A stretch of 64,000 bases of DNA from Actinomadura chibensis NBRC 106107 (GTDB lineage: Bacteria > Actinomycetota > Actinomycetes > Streptosporangiales > Streptosporangiaceae): positions 1 to 64,000 of the forward strand of contig NZ_BCQP01000044.1 in NCBI RefSeq assembly GCF_001552135.1, given 5' to 3'. The translations under genes were made by a program, and so were the position numbers. Positions 1-8,292 of the stretch are shown here, piece after piece; the first letter of the stretch is position 1, and every line of letters starts with the position of its first letter. A model generated the notes under the pieces. That model saw only the letters and a program-made list of their open reading frames with translations, did not search any database and was not told where the DNA came from.

Positions 1-1800
1 CGGCGCGCCGCGCCGCGACCGGCCGTGCGCGGCGGCCCCGCCGCCGCGCGGCCTGGCCGCGAGGACGGGCGCGTCCTCCGGCGACTGGCCCTCGCCCGTC
101 CCGGTGACCGCGGCCCGCCGGTCGGTCGCGACCGCGGCGGCGGGCGAGGTGTCGCGCTGCGCGCCGGGCGCGACGGCCTCGGACGCCGCCTCCCGCTTCG
201 CCCAGCGGACGAGCCCCGCCCCGGGCACCGCGGCGGCGACGCCCATCGTGCTCCGGCGCGTCTCGGTCACGGACCGGTTGAGCTGCGCCTCGCTCTTCTC
301 CCGCGCGCCGATCGCGGAGTACCCGACGGCGGAGAACAGGTGCTGGAACGGCTTGCGGTAGATGAACGCCGCGAACGTCACCAGCGCGATGAGCAGGATC
401 TGCAGCCCCCACGGCAGCGTCTCGCTGAGGATCAGCCCGTACGCCCACAGCAGCAGCGACAGCACGCCGATCAGCGCGGCCTGCTTGAGCAGCATCGACA
501 GCAGCAGCTCCAGCCAGCGGACGGCGATCACCCGGCCGATGCCGGGATGGATGCCGATGCCGAGGAAGATCGGCCCCGCCACGAGCAGCAGCAGGAACGC
601 GATCTTCACCACGATCAGCGCGATCGCGATGACCATGATCAGCAGGCCCGCGACCAGCGCGGCGAGCAGCCCGCCGAACGCGACGGCCAGCCGGTTCTCC
701 CAGTTCTTGCCCTGGTAGAGCGGATACGTCCCGGGATGTTCTTCCTTGATGTTCTTGGAGACGTCCTTGTACGCGTCGGCCTTCTTGCCGAGGTCGGCCC
801 GGTTCGCGCCGTAGGTCTCCGGCAGGTCGACGGCCTGCGCCCACAGCAGCTTGTCGGCGTTGTCCTTGACGACCTTGGCGTTCGGGTCGGTCGTCCCGAA
901 CTCGCCCTGCAGCCACGGCTTGCACACCAGCGCGACCCACAGCCGGTTCGCGTTGCGGGACGTCGCGTCCAGGTCCTGCGACGCCGCCGGATCGGGTCTG
1001 CCGCCGGGCGCCGGTATGCACACCCCGCCCGTGGTGTTGCTCTGCGGCAGGGCGGCGTTGAAGGCGGCGCTCGTCGCCTCCGACGTCTTCGTCCCGAGCG
1101 TGGTGAAGTCGGACGGGCGCGCGATCAGCCACACCAGCGCGACCATCGCGACGACCATCCAGATGACGCCCTCGGTGACCTTGCTCGCCCGCTTGCGGAC
1201 GAGCCCCCACCACGCCAGCCACATCGCGCCGAGGATGACCACCCACGACCAGTAGCGGGCGTTGAACGTCTTGCCCATGTCGGTGATGACGCCGTCGACG
1301 GTGTCCTTCAGCCAGCCGAGCAGCGAGTCCGACGCGGCCGCCTGGTACACGCTGATCGTCGTCCGGTCGATGGCCCGGACGGCGGTGAACACCGTGTTGG
1401 CGAGGCCGTTGCCCATCAGCGCCATGGCGTCCGAGCAGCCCATGTCGACCGCGTACCAGGTCTGCCCGGCCGTCCCGTACCGGTCGTAGTAGGTGAGCCG
1501 CTCGACCGGCGTCCCGCGCAGTTCCCGGTTCGGGTAGTCGGGCGGCTTGATCAGGCCGTCCGTGCCCGACCCGTACTGCTCGGGGGCCGGGTTGTCGGCC
1601 GGTTTGCAGACGTCGGGGACCAGCGGGTTCGCGCTGGCCATCGGCGACAGCCCGACCATCAGCACGAGCGCCGCCAGCATCACCAGCACCGGCCGCCGCG
1701 CGCGGCGCAGCCTCCGCCGCCGCGGCGAGGCGAGCACGAAACGGTCGAGACCTTGGCCGGGCGAGCGCTGCAGGCGCGCCATCCGGTCGCGGGTTCTCAT
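1..1800 (-). CDS. VirB6/TcpH-like polytopic conjugation protein (3' end outside window)
   Basis: The ATG is at 1800 and overlaps the stop of the upstream VirB4-like gene as ATGA; the frame stays open to base 1, so about 600 residues are visible and the C-terminus is missing. A hydrophobic signal-like helix (about residues 35-57) is followed by a Cys-containing extracytoplasmic stretch. Two helices around LGAMWLAWWGLV and VIWMVVAMVALVWL come next, then a second extracytoplasmic loop, then a dense block of four or more membrane helices and a charged, Ala/Pro-rich cytoplasmic tail. This layout matches VirB6/TrbL/TcpH-type channel proteins of Gram-positive conjugation systems. The family call rests on topology plus operon context (VirB4, TcpE-like, TcpC-like genes upstream), not on a diagnostic motif. 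Confidence 0.72.
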   Translation of the reverse strand, partial: MRTRDRMARLQRSPGQGLDRFVLASPRRRRLRRARRPVLVMLAALVLMVGLSPMASANPLVPDVCKPADNPAPEQYGSGTDGLIKPPDYPNRELRGTPVERLTYYDRYGTAGQTWYAVDMGCSDAMALMGNGLANTVFTAVRAIDRTTISVYQAAASDSLLGWLKDTVDGVITDMGKTFNARYWSWVVILGAMWLAWWGLVRKRASKVTEGVIWMVVAMVALVWLIARPSDFTTLGTKTSEATSAAFNAALPQSNTTGGVCIPAPGGRPDPAASQDLDATSRNANRLWVALVCKPWLQGEFGTTDPNAKVVKDNADKLLWAQAVDLPETYGANRADLGKKADAYKDVSKNIKEEHPGTYPLYQGKNWENRLAVAFGGLLAALVAGLLIMVIAIALIVVKIAFLLLLVAGPIFLGIGIHPGIGRVIAVRWLELLLSMLLKQAALIGVLSLLLWAYGLILSETLPWGLQILLIALVTFAAFIYRKPFQHLFSAVGYSAIGAREKSEAQLNRSVTETRRSTMGVAAAVPGAGLVRWAKREAASEAVAPGAQRDTSPAAAVATDRRAAVTGTGEGQSPEDAPVLAARPRGGGAAAHGRSRRGAP

Positions 1801-4310
1801 CTGCCGACCTCCTCGACCTCTGCCCCCGCGACGGTCAGTTCGGACGAGCCCGGTCTCGACCGGGTCGGGTTGGTGTCCAGCCAACGCTGCAGTTCCTCGG
1901 AGATCAGGTCGACGCCGATGCGCCCCGCTCGGCCGTCGAGGTCACGGAAGATGCACTCGCCGTTGCCGAGGTTGCGCAGCACGGCCTTGTGCTCGTCGGA
2001 CGCCTCCACCCCGAGCAGCGACATCACGTTGCCGACCTCGACCCGCTCGGTGGAGCGGAAGGAGAACACCGACGACAGGCAGTTGGTGACCTGCTCGTTC
2101 AGCAGGTCACCGGCGTTCTGGGAGACGAGGATCAGCGCGGTGTTGCGGGACCGTCCCATCCGCGACACCTCGGGGATCAGCTTCGCGCCCTCCGGGGTGG
2201 AGGTGATGGCCCACGCCTCGTCCAGGAAGATGGCCTTCGGGAGCCGCCGGTCGAGCCCGTGCATGAGCCGCCGCGCGAACTGCGACACCAGGTACATCAG
2301 CGCGACCGACAGCCGCTGCTCGTAGGAGTAGTCCTCGCGGGAGATCGCGACGTCCGGGAGGGTGAGGCCGCCGAGGGTGAACACGGTCGTCCAGCCCGCG
2401 GTGTCGATGCGCTCACCGCCGGACGGGTCGAAGCACAGCCGCGCGAGCCGCATCTCCGACATCGACCGCAGCACCGCGCCGAGGTTCTTGGACGCCGGGT
2501 CGTCGGACGCCTCAAGGTGGTCGACGACCCGGCCGAGCGAGGGGCGCTCGGCGTTCGCGACCGCGCCGACCGCCTGGATCATCGCGGACTCGCGCTCCTC
2601 CGACATCCGCGGCAGCAGCAGCCGCAGCGTCTCGGTCGCCATCGTCTTCATCGTGGCGAGGTCGTCGCCGAACGAGAACGGGTCGAGCAGGCCGGGCGCC
2701 GCGGAGCCGAGCGGCAGGATGCGCGCCCGGCGCCCGCGCGCCTTCAGCAGCTCCACCAGCGACTCGGCGTCGCCCTTCGGGTCGATGGCCGCGACCGTCA
2801 CGCCGCGCAGCGCCATCTGGTAGATCAGCAGCAGCGCGAGGGTCGTCTTGCCGCCGCCCGGCTCGCCGGTGATCGCGACCGCGGTCGGCCGGTTCCGGGC
2901 CGCCGCGACCAGCGGGTCGAAGTGCACGATCGAGCGGGCCCGGCCGAGCGTCTCGCCGACGTACGGGCCGATCCAGCCCTCGTCGTTCTCGTCCGGGCGG
3001 TCGCCGAGGTCGACGGTCGCGATCGGCATGCCGCCCGCGATCGTCCGCAGCGGCTGGCGCTGCGCGTAGGCGTTCAGCCTGATCTGGTCGCCCGGCAGCG
3101 ACTCAAGGAACAGGGAGAACTGGTCGCCGGTCGAGTTGACGACGTCGATGCCGATGTCGCGGTAGTGCTCGACGACCGCGTCCACCCGCTGGGCGAGCAG
3201 CTCCTCCGTCGGCGCCGACACGATCAGCCGGTGCCACCCGTAGACGAACGGCAGGCGCTCCTTCGTGATGCCGTGCTCCAGCATCCGCGCCGCGTCGATC
3301 TGCTCCGCGAGCGCGATCGGCGCCTCCGCGCCCGCCTCCCGGATGTGCTGGTCCATGTCGCGGGCGTGCGCCAGCTTGCGCGAGACGTCCTTGGACGCCT
3401 TCGCGGGCGGGATCAGCTTCATCCGCGCGCTGATCTCCACCGGGAACGGCAGGGCGTCGGCGTAGTGGAACCAGGGCTCGCCGTCCGGGAACGGCATCAT
3501 GTCGGGGAACCGGGCGAACGACAGGTACGCGACGTAGGACGCGGCGGTCGCGCCGCCGCCCGCGCCGGTGAAGTTCGGCTGCTCGATCCGCAGGTAGGAG
3601 CGGCCGTTGTGGATCGCTCCCTCGACCAGCGACTCGATCTCGCCCTTGCCCCACGTCCGGCGCGACACGGCGGACGGCGGCGGGTCGGCGAGCGACCCCG
3701 TGACCGCGTGCTGGAACAGCCACGCCACCTCGGTGGACGTCGCGTGCCGCGCGTAGAGGGCGGACCCGCCGAGGGCGCGGCCGATGCGCTCGGCCTGCTC
3801 CGTCCAGCGGGCGATCTCCTTCTTGTCGATCGCGTCGTCCTCGACGCCGAGGACCTTCTCGCTCCGCTTGTAGAACCCGAGGAGCTGCGACAGCACCCCG
3901 CCGGACAGGTGCGCGCCCATCCCGCGCGGCCCGAGCCGCACCCCGAGGTAGACCTCCTTGGTCCAGAAGTCCTTGGCCCACACGTGGGCGTAGGTCTCCT
4001 CCAGGTACTCGCGCCAGCCGGCGCCGCCGTCGGACGTCCGGTCGAGCGCCAGCGCCCAGTCGGCGGCCGGGTACGTCCGGTGCGCGATCCGCAGGTGGAC
4101 CTCGGCGTCCTGCATCCGGATGCCCGCGAGCGCGATCGTGATGTTGGTGGCGAGCGCCTCGCGCTCCTCGCCCGTCGTGAACTCGTACGACACGGTCGGC
4201 AGGCGGAAGTACGCCCAGGCGGCGTTGTCGGTGAGGAGGACGCGGTCGTCGAAGTACCGCACCGCCAACCGGCTCGACTTGCTCACGCGCCCCTCCCAAC
4301 CCCGGTCCAT
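1797..4310 (-). CDS. VirB4/TcpF-like conjugation ATPase
   Basis: An 837-residue cytoplasmic ATPase expected to energise the secretion channel. The N-terminal ~450 residues form the substrate/partner half typical of VirB4 proteins. The C-terminal ATPase half has Walker A GEPGGGKTT (about 482-490), a following AIDPKGD strand and Walker B in IFLDEAWAIT. Near the C-terminus lies LILVSQNAGDLL, the sensor segment of VirB4/TraG-like ATPases. ATG at 4310 has a weak ribosome site; GTG at 4286 (VSKSSR) behind GGGAGGGG is an alternative. It is 124 bp downstream of the TcpE-MinD fusion and overlaps the VirB6-like start, so translation is probably coupled. Family assignment is firm; the substrate is unknown. 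Confidence 0.88.
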   Translation of the reverse strand: MDRGWEGRVSKSSRLAVRYFDDRVLLTDNAAWAYFRLPTVSYEFTTGEEREALATNITIALAGIRMQDAEVHLRIAHRTYPAADWALALDRTSDGGAGWREYLEETYAHVWAKDFWTKEVYLGVRLGPRGMGAHLSGGVLSQLLGFYKRSEKVLGVEDDAIDKKEIARWTEQAERIGRALGGSALYARHATSTEVAWLFQHAVTGSLADPPPSAVSRRTWGKGEIESLVEGAIHNGRSYLRIEQPNFTGAGGGATAASYVAYLSFARFPDMMPFPDGEPWFHYADALPFPVEISARMKLIPPAKASKDVSRKLAHARDMDQHIREAGAEAPIALAEQIDAARMLEHGITKERLPFVYGWHRLIVSAPTEELLAQRVDAVVEHYRDIGIDVVNSTGDQFSLFLESLPGDQIRLNAYAQRQPLRTIAGGMPIATVDLGDRPDENDEGWIGPYVGETLGRARSIVHFDPLVAAARNRPTAVAITGEPGGGKTTLALLLIYQMALRGVTVAAIDPKGDAESLVELLKARGRRARILPLGSAAPGLLDPFSFGDDLATMKTMATETLRLLLPRMSEERESAMIQAVGAVANAERPSLGRVVDHLEASDDPASKNLGAVLRSMSEMRLARLCFDPSGGERIDTAGWTTVFTLGGLTLPDVAISREDYSYEQRLSVALMYLVSQFARRLMHGLDRRLPKAIFLDEAWAITSTPEGAKLIPEVSRMGRSRNTALILVSQNAGDLLNEQVTNCLSSVFSFRSTERVEVGNVMSLLGVEASDEHKAVLRNLGNGECIFRDLDGRAGRIGVDLISEELQRWLDTNPTRSRPGSSELTVAGAEVEEVGR

Positions 4311-4434
4311 TGTCCCGACGCGCCGGGAGGCGTGCAGGGCCGCCGGGGAGAGTGTTCGCCGTCCGGACGGTCATCAAGATCAGGCGCGCCCGCCAGTCCG
4401 ACGACGATGTCCGCTCGATGCCCGCGAGGGGCGC

Positions 4435-7400
4435 TCATCGGGTGGCCTCCTGCTCCTGCTGGAACTCCTGGTAACGCTCGGGCATGACGGTGAAGCCGCC
4501 GGCGACCACGCCGGCGAGGGCAAGATAGGCGCGGCGCGTCGGCGTCCGCAACGACTTCAGCTCGTTGCGCGGCGCGCGGTCCATGCTGAGGTGATCGTCC
4601 CACGGGATGCGCACCAGCGCCCGGCATCTGCCGCGCGCCACGGCCTCGGCCTGCTCGACGTCGTCCATGCTGCGGCGGCTCACCCCGTTGATCACCGTGA
4701 CCGCGCGGGAGCGCAGCTCCTCGTAGCCGTGGCCGTCCAGCCACTCGAACGTCATCGACACCGCGCGCGGCGCGTCGGCGCTCGCCGGGGCGACGAGGAC
4801 GAGCTGGTCGGCGTAGGGCAGGACGCGCGCGACCACGGCGGCGGCCGCGTCCAGCAGGGTCACCGAGTAGAACCGGTCGAGGGTGCGGATCGCGAGCGCG
4901 TAGTCGCGGTCGTCGAGCGCCTGCAGCGGGTTCTTGCCCGCCGCGATGACGTCCAGGCCGGACTTCGCCTGCGAGGTGTAGCGGCGCATCGCGGTGAGGC
5001 TGCCGACCTGGTCGGCGCGCGTGATGAGGCCGGTGAGCGTCTCGTTGGTGTCGCTGCGCGTCCGCCGGGCGAGCGCGCCGGGGCCGGGGTTCACGTCCAC
5101 CGCGACGATCGGCTCGCCGTTGTGCTGGGCGAACGTGTGGCCGAGCATCAGCCCGGTCACCGTCTGCCCGGCGCCGCCGGTGCAGCCGAGGACGACGATG
5201 TGCCGCGTCCCGTGGAACGGCTGCTGGAGCCGCTGCTCGTAGTCGGCGTCGACGTCGCCGTGCCCGCCGCCGACCGCGTGGAACAGCCGCCGGAGCCCGC
5301 CCCCGGTGACCTCGTGCTCCGGGTCCGGCGGGGTGATCGCGGGCCCGGACTGCGGCGGCGCCGGGGGCGGCGGCAGCGGCCGCGGCCGGACGGGCGACGC
5401 GGGCTGCGACCTGACCTCCCGAGGCGGCGCCTGCTCGCCGACCGCCTCCGCGGCCCGGGGCTGCTCCTGCGGCTCCTGGACGGGCGGCGCGGACGGCGCG
5501 GGCGGGGCGGACGGCGGGGGCGCGGCGGGCGGCCACGCGGTGTGCTCGGCCGCCGCGGGACGCTGCGGCTTCGACAGCCCCTGCGACCACGGCCGCGGCT
5601 CCATCCGCGGCGGCTCCTGAGGAGTCCGGCCCTGTTGGGGAGTCTGGGGCTGTGGAGGACCCGCCTGTTGAGGAGTCTGCGGCAGTTGAGGGCTCTGCGG
5701 TAGCTGAGGAGTCTGCGGCAACTGGGGGCTCTGCGGCAGTTGAGGAGTCTGCGGCAACTGCTGCTCGGGTGGTCGCGCGCCCTCGCCGTTCTGCGGACGC
5801 GCCCCGAACGCGCCCGGCACGACGGGGATGTCGGGCCGCGTGGCGGGCGGCGCGGGCGGCGCCGGCCGCTTCGGCGGCGTGCGCTGCCCGGCGACCTTCT
5901 TGTCCCCGGCCTCGCCGTTGAACGCGCGCTTGGTGAGGTCCTGCCCGACCGGCCGCTCGCGCGGCTCCCCGGGCTCCTGCCGGACGTCCCGGCGGGTCTC
6001 CCCCGCCGACCAGACCTGCGGGCCGCGTCCGCCCACCCGCACGTCCCCCGGCTCTCCGGCCGGGCCCGTCCCACGCTCGCGGACGCGCTCCGGATCCTGG
6101 GGTCCGTCCGCCGCCCCGGCAACGCCCCTGACCCGCTCGCGCCCACCCTCCGAAGCCGCCACGTCGTCCTGACGACGCTCAACGTCCGACTCCTCCGGAC
6201 CGGGAGCACCGGGCTGCCCAACAACGGCACCCCCATCACGCTGCCCCCGAGCACCCGCACCGTCGGGCCACCGCGACCTAGCCCCCTCGGCAGCGCTACC
6301 ACGCGCACCCGCCGACCCGACGTCTTCCGAGGGCTCCTGCGAAACACCGGACTGCTGACCAGCGGCAGCCCCGTCACCCTCACCCGCCGCACCCGCGCCC
6401 TCCGGCTCGGCCCCCTCGACGGGCCGCTGCGGAACGCCAGGCTGCTCAGCACTGGCAGCGCCATCGCGCTCACCCGACGCGCTCGCCACCTCCGGCTCGG
6501 CACCCTCGACGGACCGCAGCGAAACGACCGGCTGCTGAACGGCGGCAGCGCCGTCAGGCTCACCCGGCGCATTCGCGCCCTCCGGCGTAGCGCCATCGGC
6601 ACGCCGCTGCGCAACGACCGGCTGCCAAACGGCGGCGGCGCCGTCACGCTCGCCCGGCGCACCCGCGCCTTCGGGCTTGGCACCCTCGACGGGCCGCCGC
6701 GGAACGCCGGGCTGCTGAACAGCGGCAGCGCCATCGTGCTCGCCCGGCGCGCTCGCCACCTCCGGCTTGGCACCCTCGGCGCGCTGCTGCGGAACGTTCG
6801 GCTGCTGAACGGCGGTGGCGCCGTCGTGCTCGCTTGGGGCAGTTGCGGTTGTCGACTCTGCGGCTTCGGGCGTCGCGGCTGTGTTTTCGCGGTCGGTTGG
6901 CGTGTTCGCGCCTTCCGGGCGGCTTGGGTTGGGGCCTTCGGCGGGGTGCTGGGGGGCGGTCGGCTTCGCCGGGGCGGGGATCGCGGGGGGTGCGGCGGCC
7001 TCGTGGGGGGTCGCGTTGGCGATCTCTTCGGCGGCGCGGCGGACGTCGGGGCGCGGGGCGGGGGCCTGGCGCGGGACGTCGGGGGCCGTCGCGGGCGGGA
7101 CGGCCGCCTGCCAGATCTCGGCCGGGGCGCCGGGGCGGCGGACGCCGGAGGCCAGGGCGCGCTTGCCGGAGCCCGAGGGGGCCTCCAGCTGGGGAGCCGC
7201 CTGGGGCTGCTCGTGCTCGGCGGGGGCGAACTGCACGTCGTCCTCGTGCGAGATGTCGCGGGTGGTGCGGCGCCACGGCTTGGGCACGGCGGGGGCCTCG
7301 GCCGGAGCGGGGACGTCGTGCTGGGCGGCGTAGTCGCCGAGGGACGGGGGCGCGGCGGCCACGGCGGGGCGCGGCACCAGGGCGGGCTCCGCGGCCGCGA

Positions 7401-7893
7401 CCGGCTGGACGGCGGGGGCGGCGGGCTCGGCGAGCCGGGCGGCGGCCGGTGCGGCGGCGGCCTTGCGGCCCTTGCGGCGGGACTTGATCGCGGCGCGCTC
7501 CGCGGCGGCGACCGGGGCCGGGGCGCCCGCGCGGCGCCAGACGCGGGCCACGATGACGACCTCGCGCGGCTCCCGGATCGGGGTGAGGCGGCACCAGGTG
7601 CGCGGCTCGGTGAGGTAGCGCCCCTGGGAGAGCAGCAGCTCGGTGAGCCGCTTGCCCTCGATGACGGGACGCGTCGCCAGCCAGGTCAGCACGCCCGGCG
7701 GGACGATGTACAGCACGTGCCAGGGGGACTCGAACGGGATGCCGACGACCCGGAGGAACACGATCCAGGGCACGAACACCCCGAGGAACACGCCGATCTG
7801 GACGAGCGGCAGCGGCATGGGAAGCCGCAGGTCGTACAGCTTGTACAGCCGCTTCTCGATGCGCCAGATGTTCGTGTACGTGGGTAGATCCAC
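4435..7893 (-). CDS. TcpE-like membrane protein fused to a MinD/ParA-like domain by a repeat-rich linker
   Basis: An 1152-residue protein starting at GTG 7893 behind GGGGAG. Residues 1-120 are TcpE/PrgI-like: a basic amphipathic start, two membrane helices (about 28-52 and 58-76) and a cytosolic strand-rich end, as in conjugation proteins of Tn916/pCW3-type systems. Residues ~125-880 are Ala/Pro/Gln-rich and disordered, with six 30-residue tandem repeats (352-531) and LPQTPQ/LPQSPQ hexads (713-742). Residues ~890-1152 fold like MinD/ParA, but the P-loop reads GCTGGAGQT: the signature lysine is Thr and the catalytic lysine Gln, so ATP hydrolysis is doubtful. The architecture recalls EspI-type ATPases of type VII secretion. 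The domain order is seen directly; the function (regulatory or scaffold) is inferred. Confidence 0.82.
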   Translation of the reverse strand: MDLPTYTNIWRIEKRLYKLYDLRLPMPLPLVQIGVFLGVFVPWIVFLRVVGIPFESPWHVLYIVPPGVLTWLATRPVIEGKRLTELLLSQGRYLTEPRTWCRLTPIREPREVVIVARVWRRAGAPAPVAAAERAAIKSRRKGRKAAAAPAAARLAEPAAPAVQPVAAAEPALVPRPAVAAAPPSLGDYAAQHDVPAPAEAPAVPKPWRRTTRDISHEDDVQFAPAEHEQPQAAPQLEAPSGSGKRALASGVRRPGAPAEIWQAAVPPATAPDVPRQAPAPRPDVRRAAEEIANATPHEAAAPPAIPAPAKPTAPQHPAEGPNPSRPEGANTPTDRENTAATPEAAESTTATAPSEHDGATAVQQPNVPQQRAEGAKPEVASAPGEHDGAAAVQQPGVPRRPVEGAKPEGAGAPGERDGAAAVWQPVVAQRRADGATPEGANAPGEPDGAAAVQQPVVSLRSVEGAEPEVASASGERDGAASAEQPGVPQRPVEGAEPEGAGAAGEGDGAAAGQQSGVSQEPSEDVGSAGARGSAAEGARSRWPDGAGARGQRDGGAVVGQPGAPGPEESDVERRQDDVAASEGGRERVRGVAGAADGPQDPERVRERGTGPAGEPGDVRVGGRGPQVWSAGETRRDVRQEPGEPRERPVGQDLTKRAFNGEAGDKKVAGQRTPPKRPAPPAPPATRPDIPVVPGAFGARPQNGEGARPPEQQLPQTPQLPQSPQLPQTPQLPQSPQLPQTPQQAGPPQPQTPQQGRTPQEPPRMEPRPWSQGLSKPQRPAAAEHTAWPPAAPPPSAPPAPSAPPVQEPQEQPRAAEAVGEQAPPREVRSQPASPVRPRPLPPPPAPPQSGPAITPPDPEHEVTGGGLRRLFHAVGGGHGDVDADYEQRLQQPFHGTRHIVVLGCTGGAGQTVTGLMLGHTFAQHNGEPIVAVDVNPGPGALARRTRSDTNETLTGLITRADQVGSLTAMRRYTSQAKSGLDVIAAGKNPLQALDDRDYALAIRTLDRFYSVTLLDAAAAVVARVLPYADQLVLVAPASADAPRAVSMTFEWLDGHGYEELRSRAVTVINGVSRRSMDDVEQAEAVARGRCRALVRIPWDDHLSMDRAPRNELKSLRTPTRRAYLALAGVVAGGFTVMPERYQEFQQEQEATR
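5668..5757 (-). repeat. LPQTPQ/LPQSPQ hexapeptide-coding repeat
   Basis: Five consecutive 18-bp units encode alternating LPQTPQ and LPQSPQ (residues 713-742 of the TcpE-MinD fusion). It is low-complexity, extended polyproline-like sequence immediately before the Pro-rich lead-in to the MinD-like domain. Confidence 0.85.
6301..6840 (-). repeat. Six 90-bp tandem repeats inside the TcpE-MinD linker
   Basis: Six consecutive 30-residue units in exact register (residues 352-531). The core is APGEHDGAAAVQQPGVP followed by RPVEGAKPEGAG, with substitutions in every copy and decay in the sixth. The units are diverged enough that the repeat is old or under relaxed selection. Confidence 0.88.
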
Positions 7894-7944
7894 GCCCCTA
7901 CTCCCCTAACTGCGCGAGCACCGTGCCGTCCGCCGACCTCGCGG

Positions 7945-8232
7945 TCAGGTGACGTCCACGCCGAGGGCCTTGGCTATCGCCTTGGCCGTGGTCTCGATGA
8001 TGTTGGGCACGTAGAAGATCACCCCGATCCCGATGGCCAGCACGATGAACTGGACGAAACGCGTGATCTCCCGGGTGAACAGGAAGAAGATCGCCACGAT
8101 GGAGACGATCACCAGGAACAGCGGACCGAAAATCTGGCGCAGCCAGTCGGCGAGATCGTCTGTTTTCAGTTCGTCGTTCTCGGGCGCCGCCAGAATTTCA
8201 TGGGGAATCGACGCCATGATGTGGTGCAGCAT
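7945..8232 (-). CDS. Small two-helix membrane protein of the conjugation operon (TcpD/VirB2-like position)
   Basis: A 95-residue protein, ATG 8232 with AGGAAGG about 10 nt upstream. A charged N-terminus with ELKTDDLADWLRQ is followed by two membrane helices: PLFLVIVSIVAIFFLF and FVQFIVLAIGIGVIFYV. It lies between the TcpC-like and TcpE-like genes, the place held by the small TcpD or pilin-like VirB2 protein in Gram-positive conjugation operons. There is no signal-peptidase site, so it is more likely an integral component than a processed pilin. The role is inferred from size, topology and position. Confidence 0.7.
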   Translation of the reverse strand: MLHHIMASIPHEILAAPENDELKTDDLADWLRQIFGPLFLVIVSIVAIFFLFTREITRFVQFIVLAIGIGVIFYVPNIIETTAKAIAKALGVDVT

Positions 8233-8292
8233 CGACTGGCTACCTTCCTCGGTCGGCGGATTCAGGGGTCGGCTTCTTCAAATCGCGGCCTT

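Noticed and set aside
6301..6840. CRISPR-like periodic repeats
   Set aside because: The 90-bp period is in frame with a protein repeat and there are no invariant repeats with unique spacers.
4400..7900. Long open frames on the plus strand opposite the TcpE-MinD gene
   Set aside because: They are by-products of Pro/Ala-rich, stop-poor high-GC coding sequence on the minus strand; translations are low-complexity Arg/Gly/Ala without domains.
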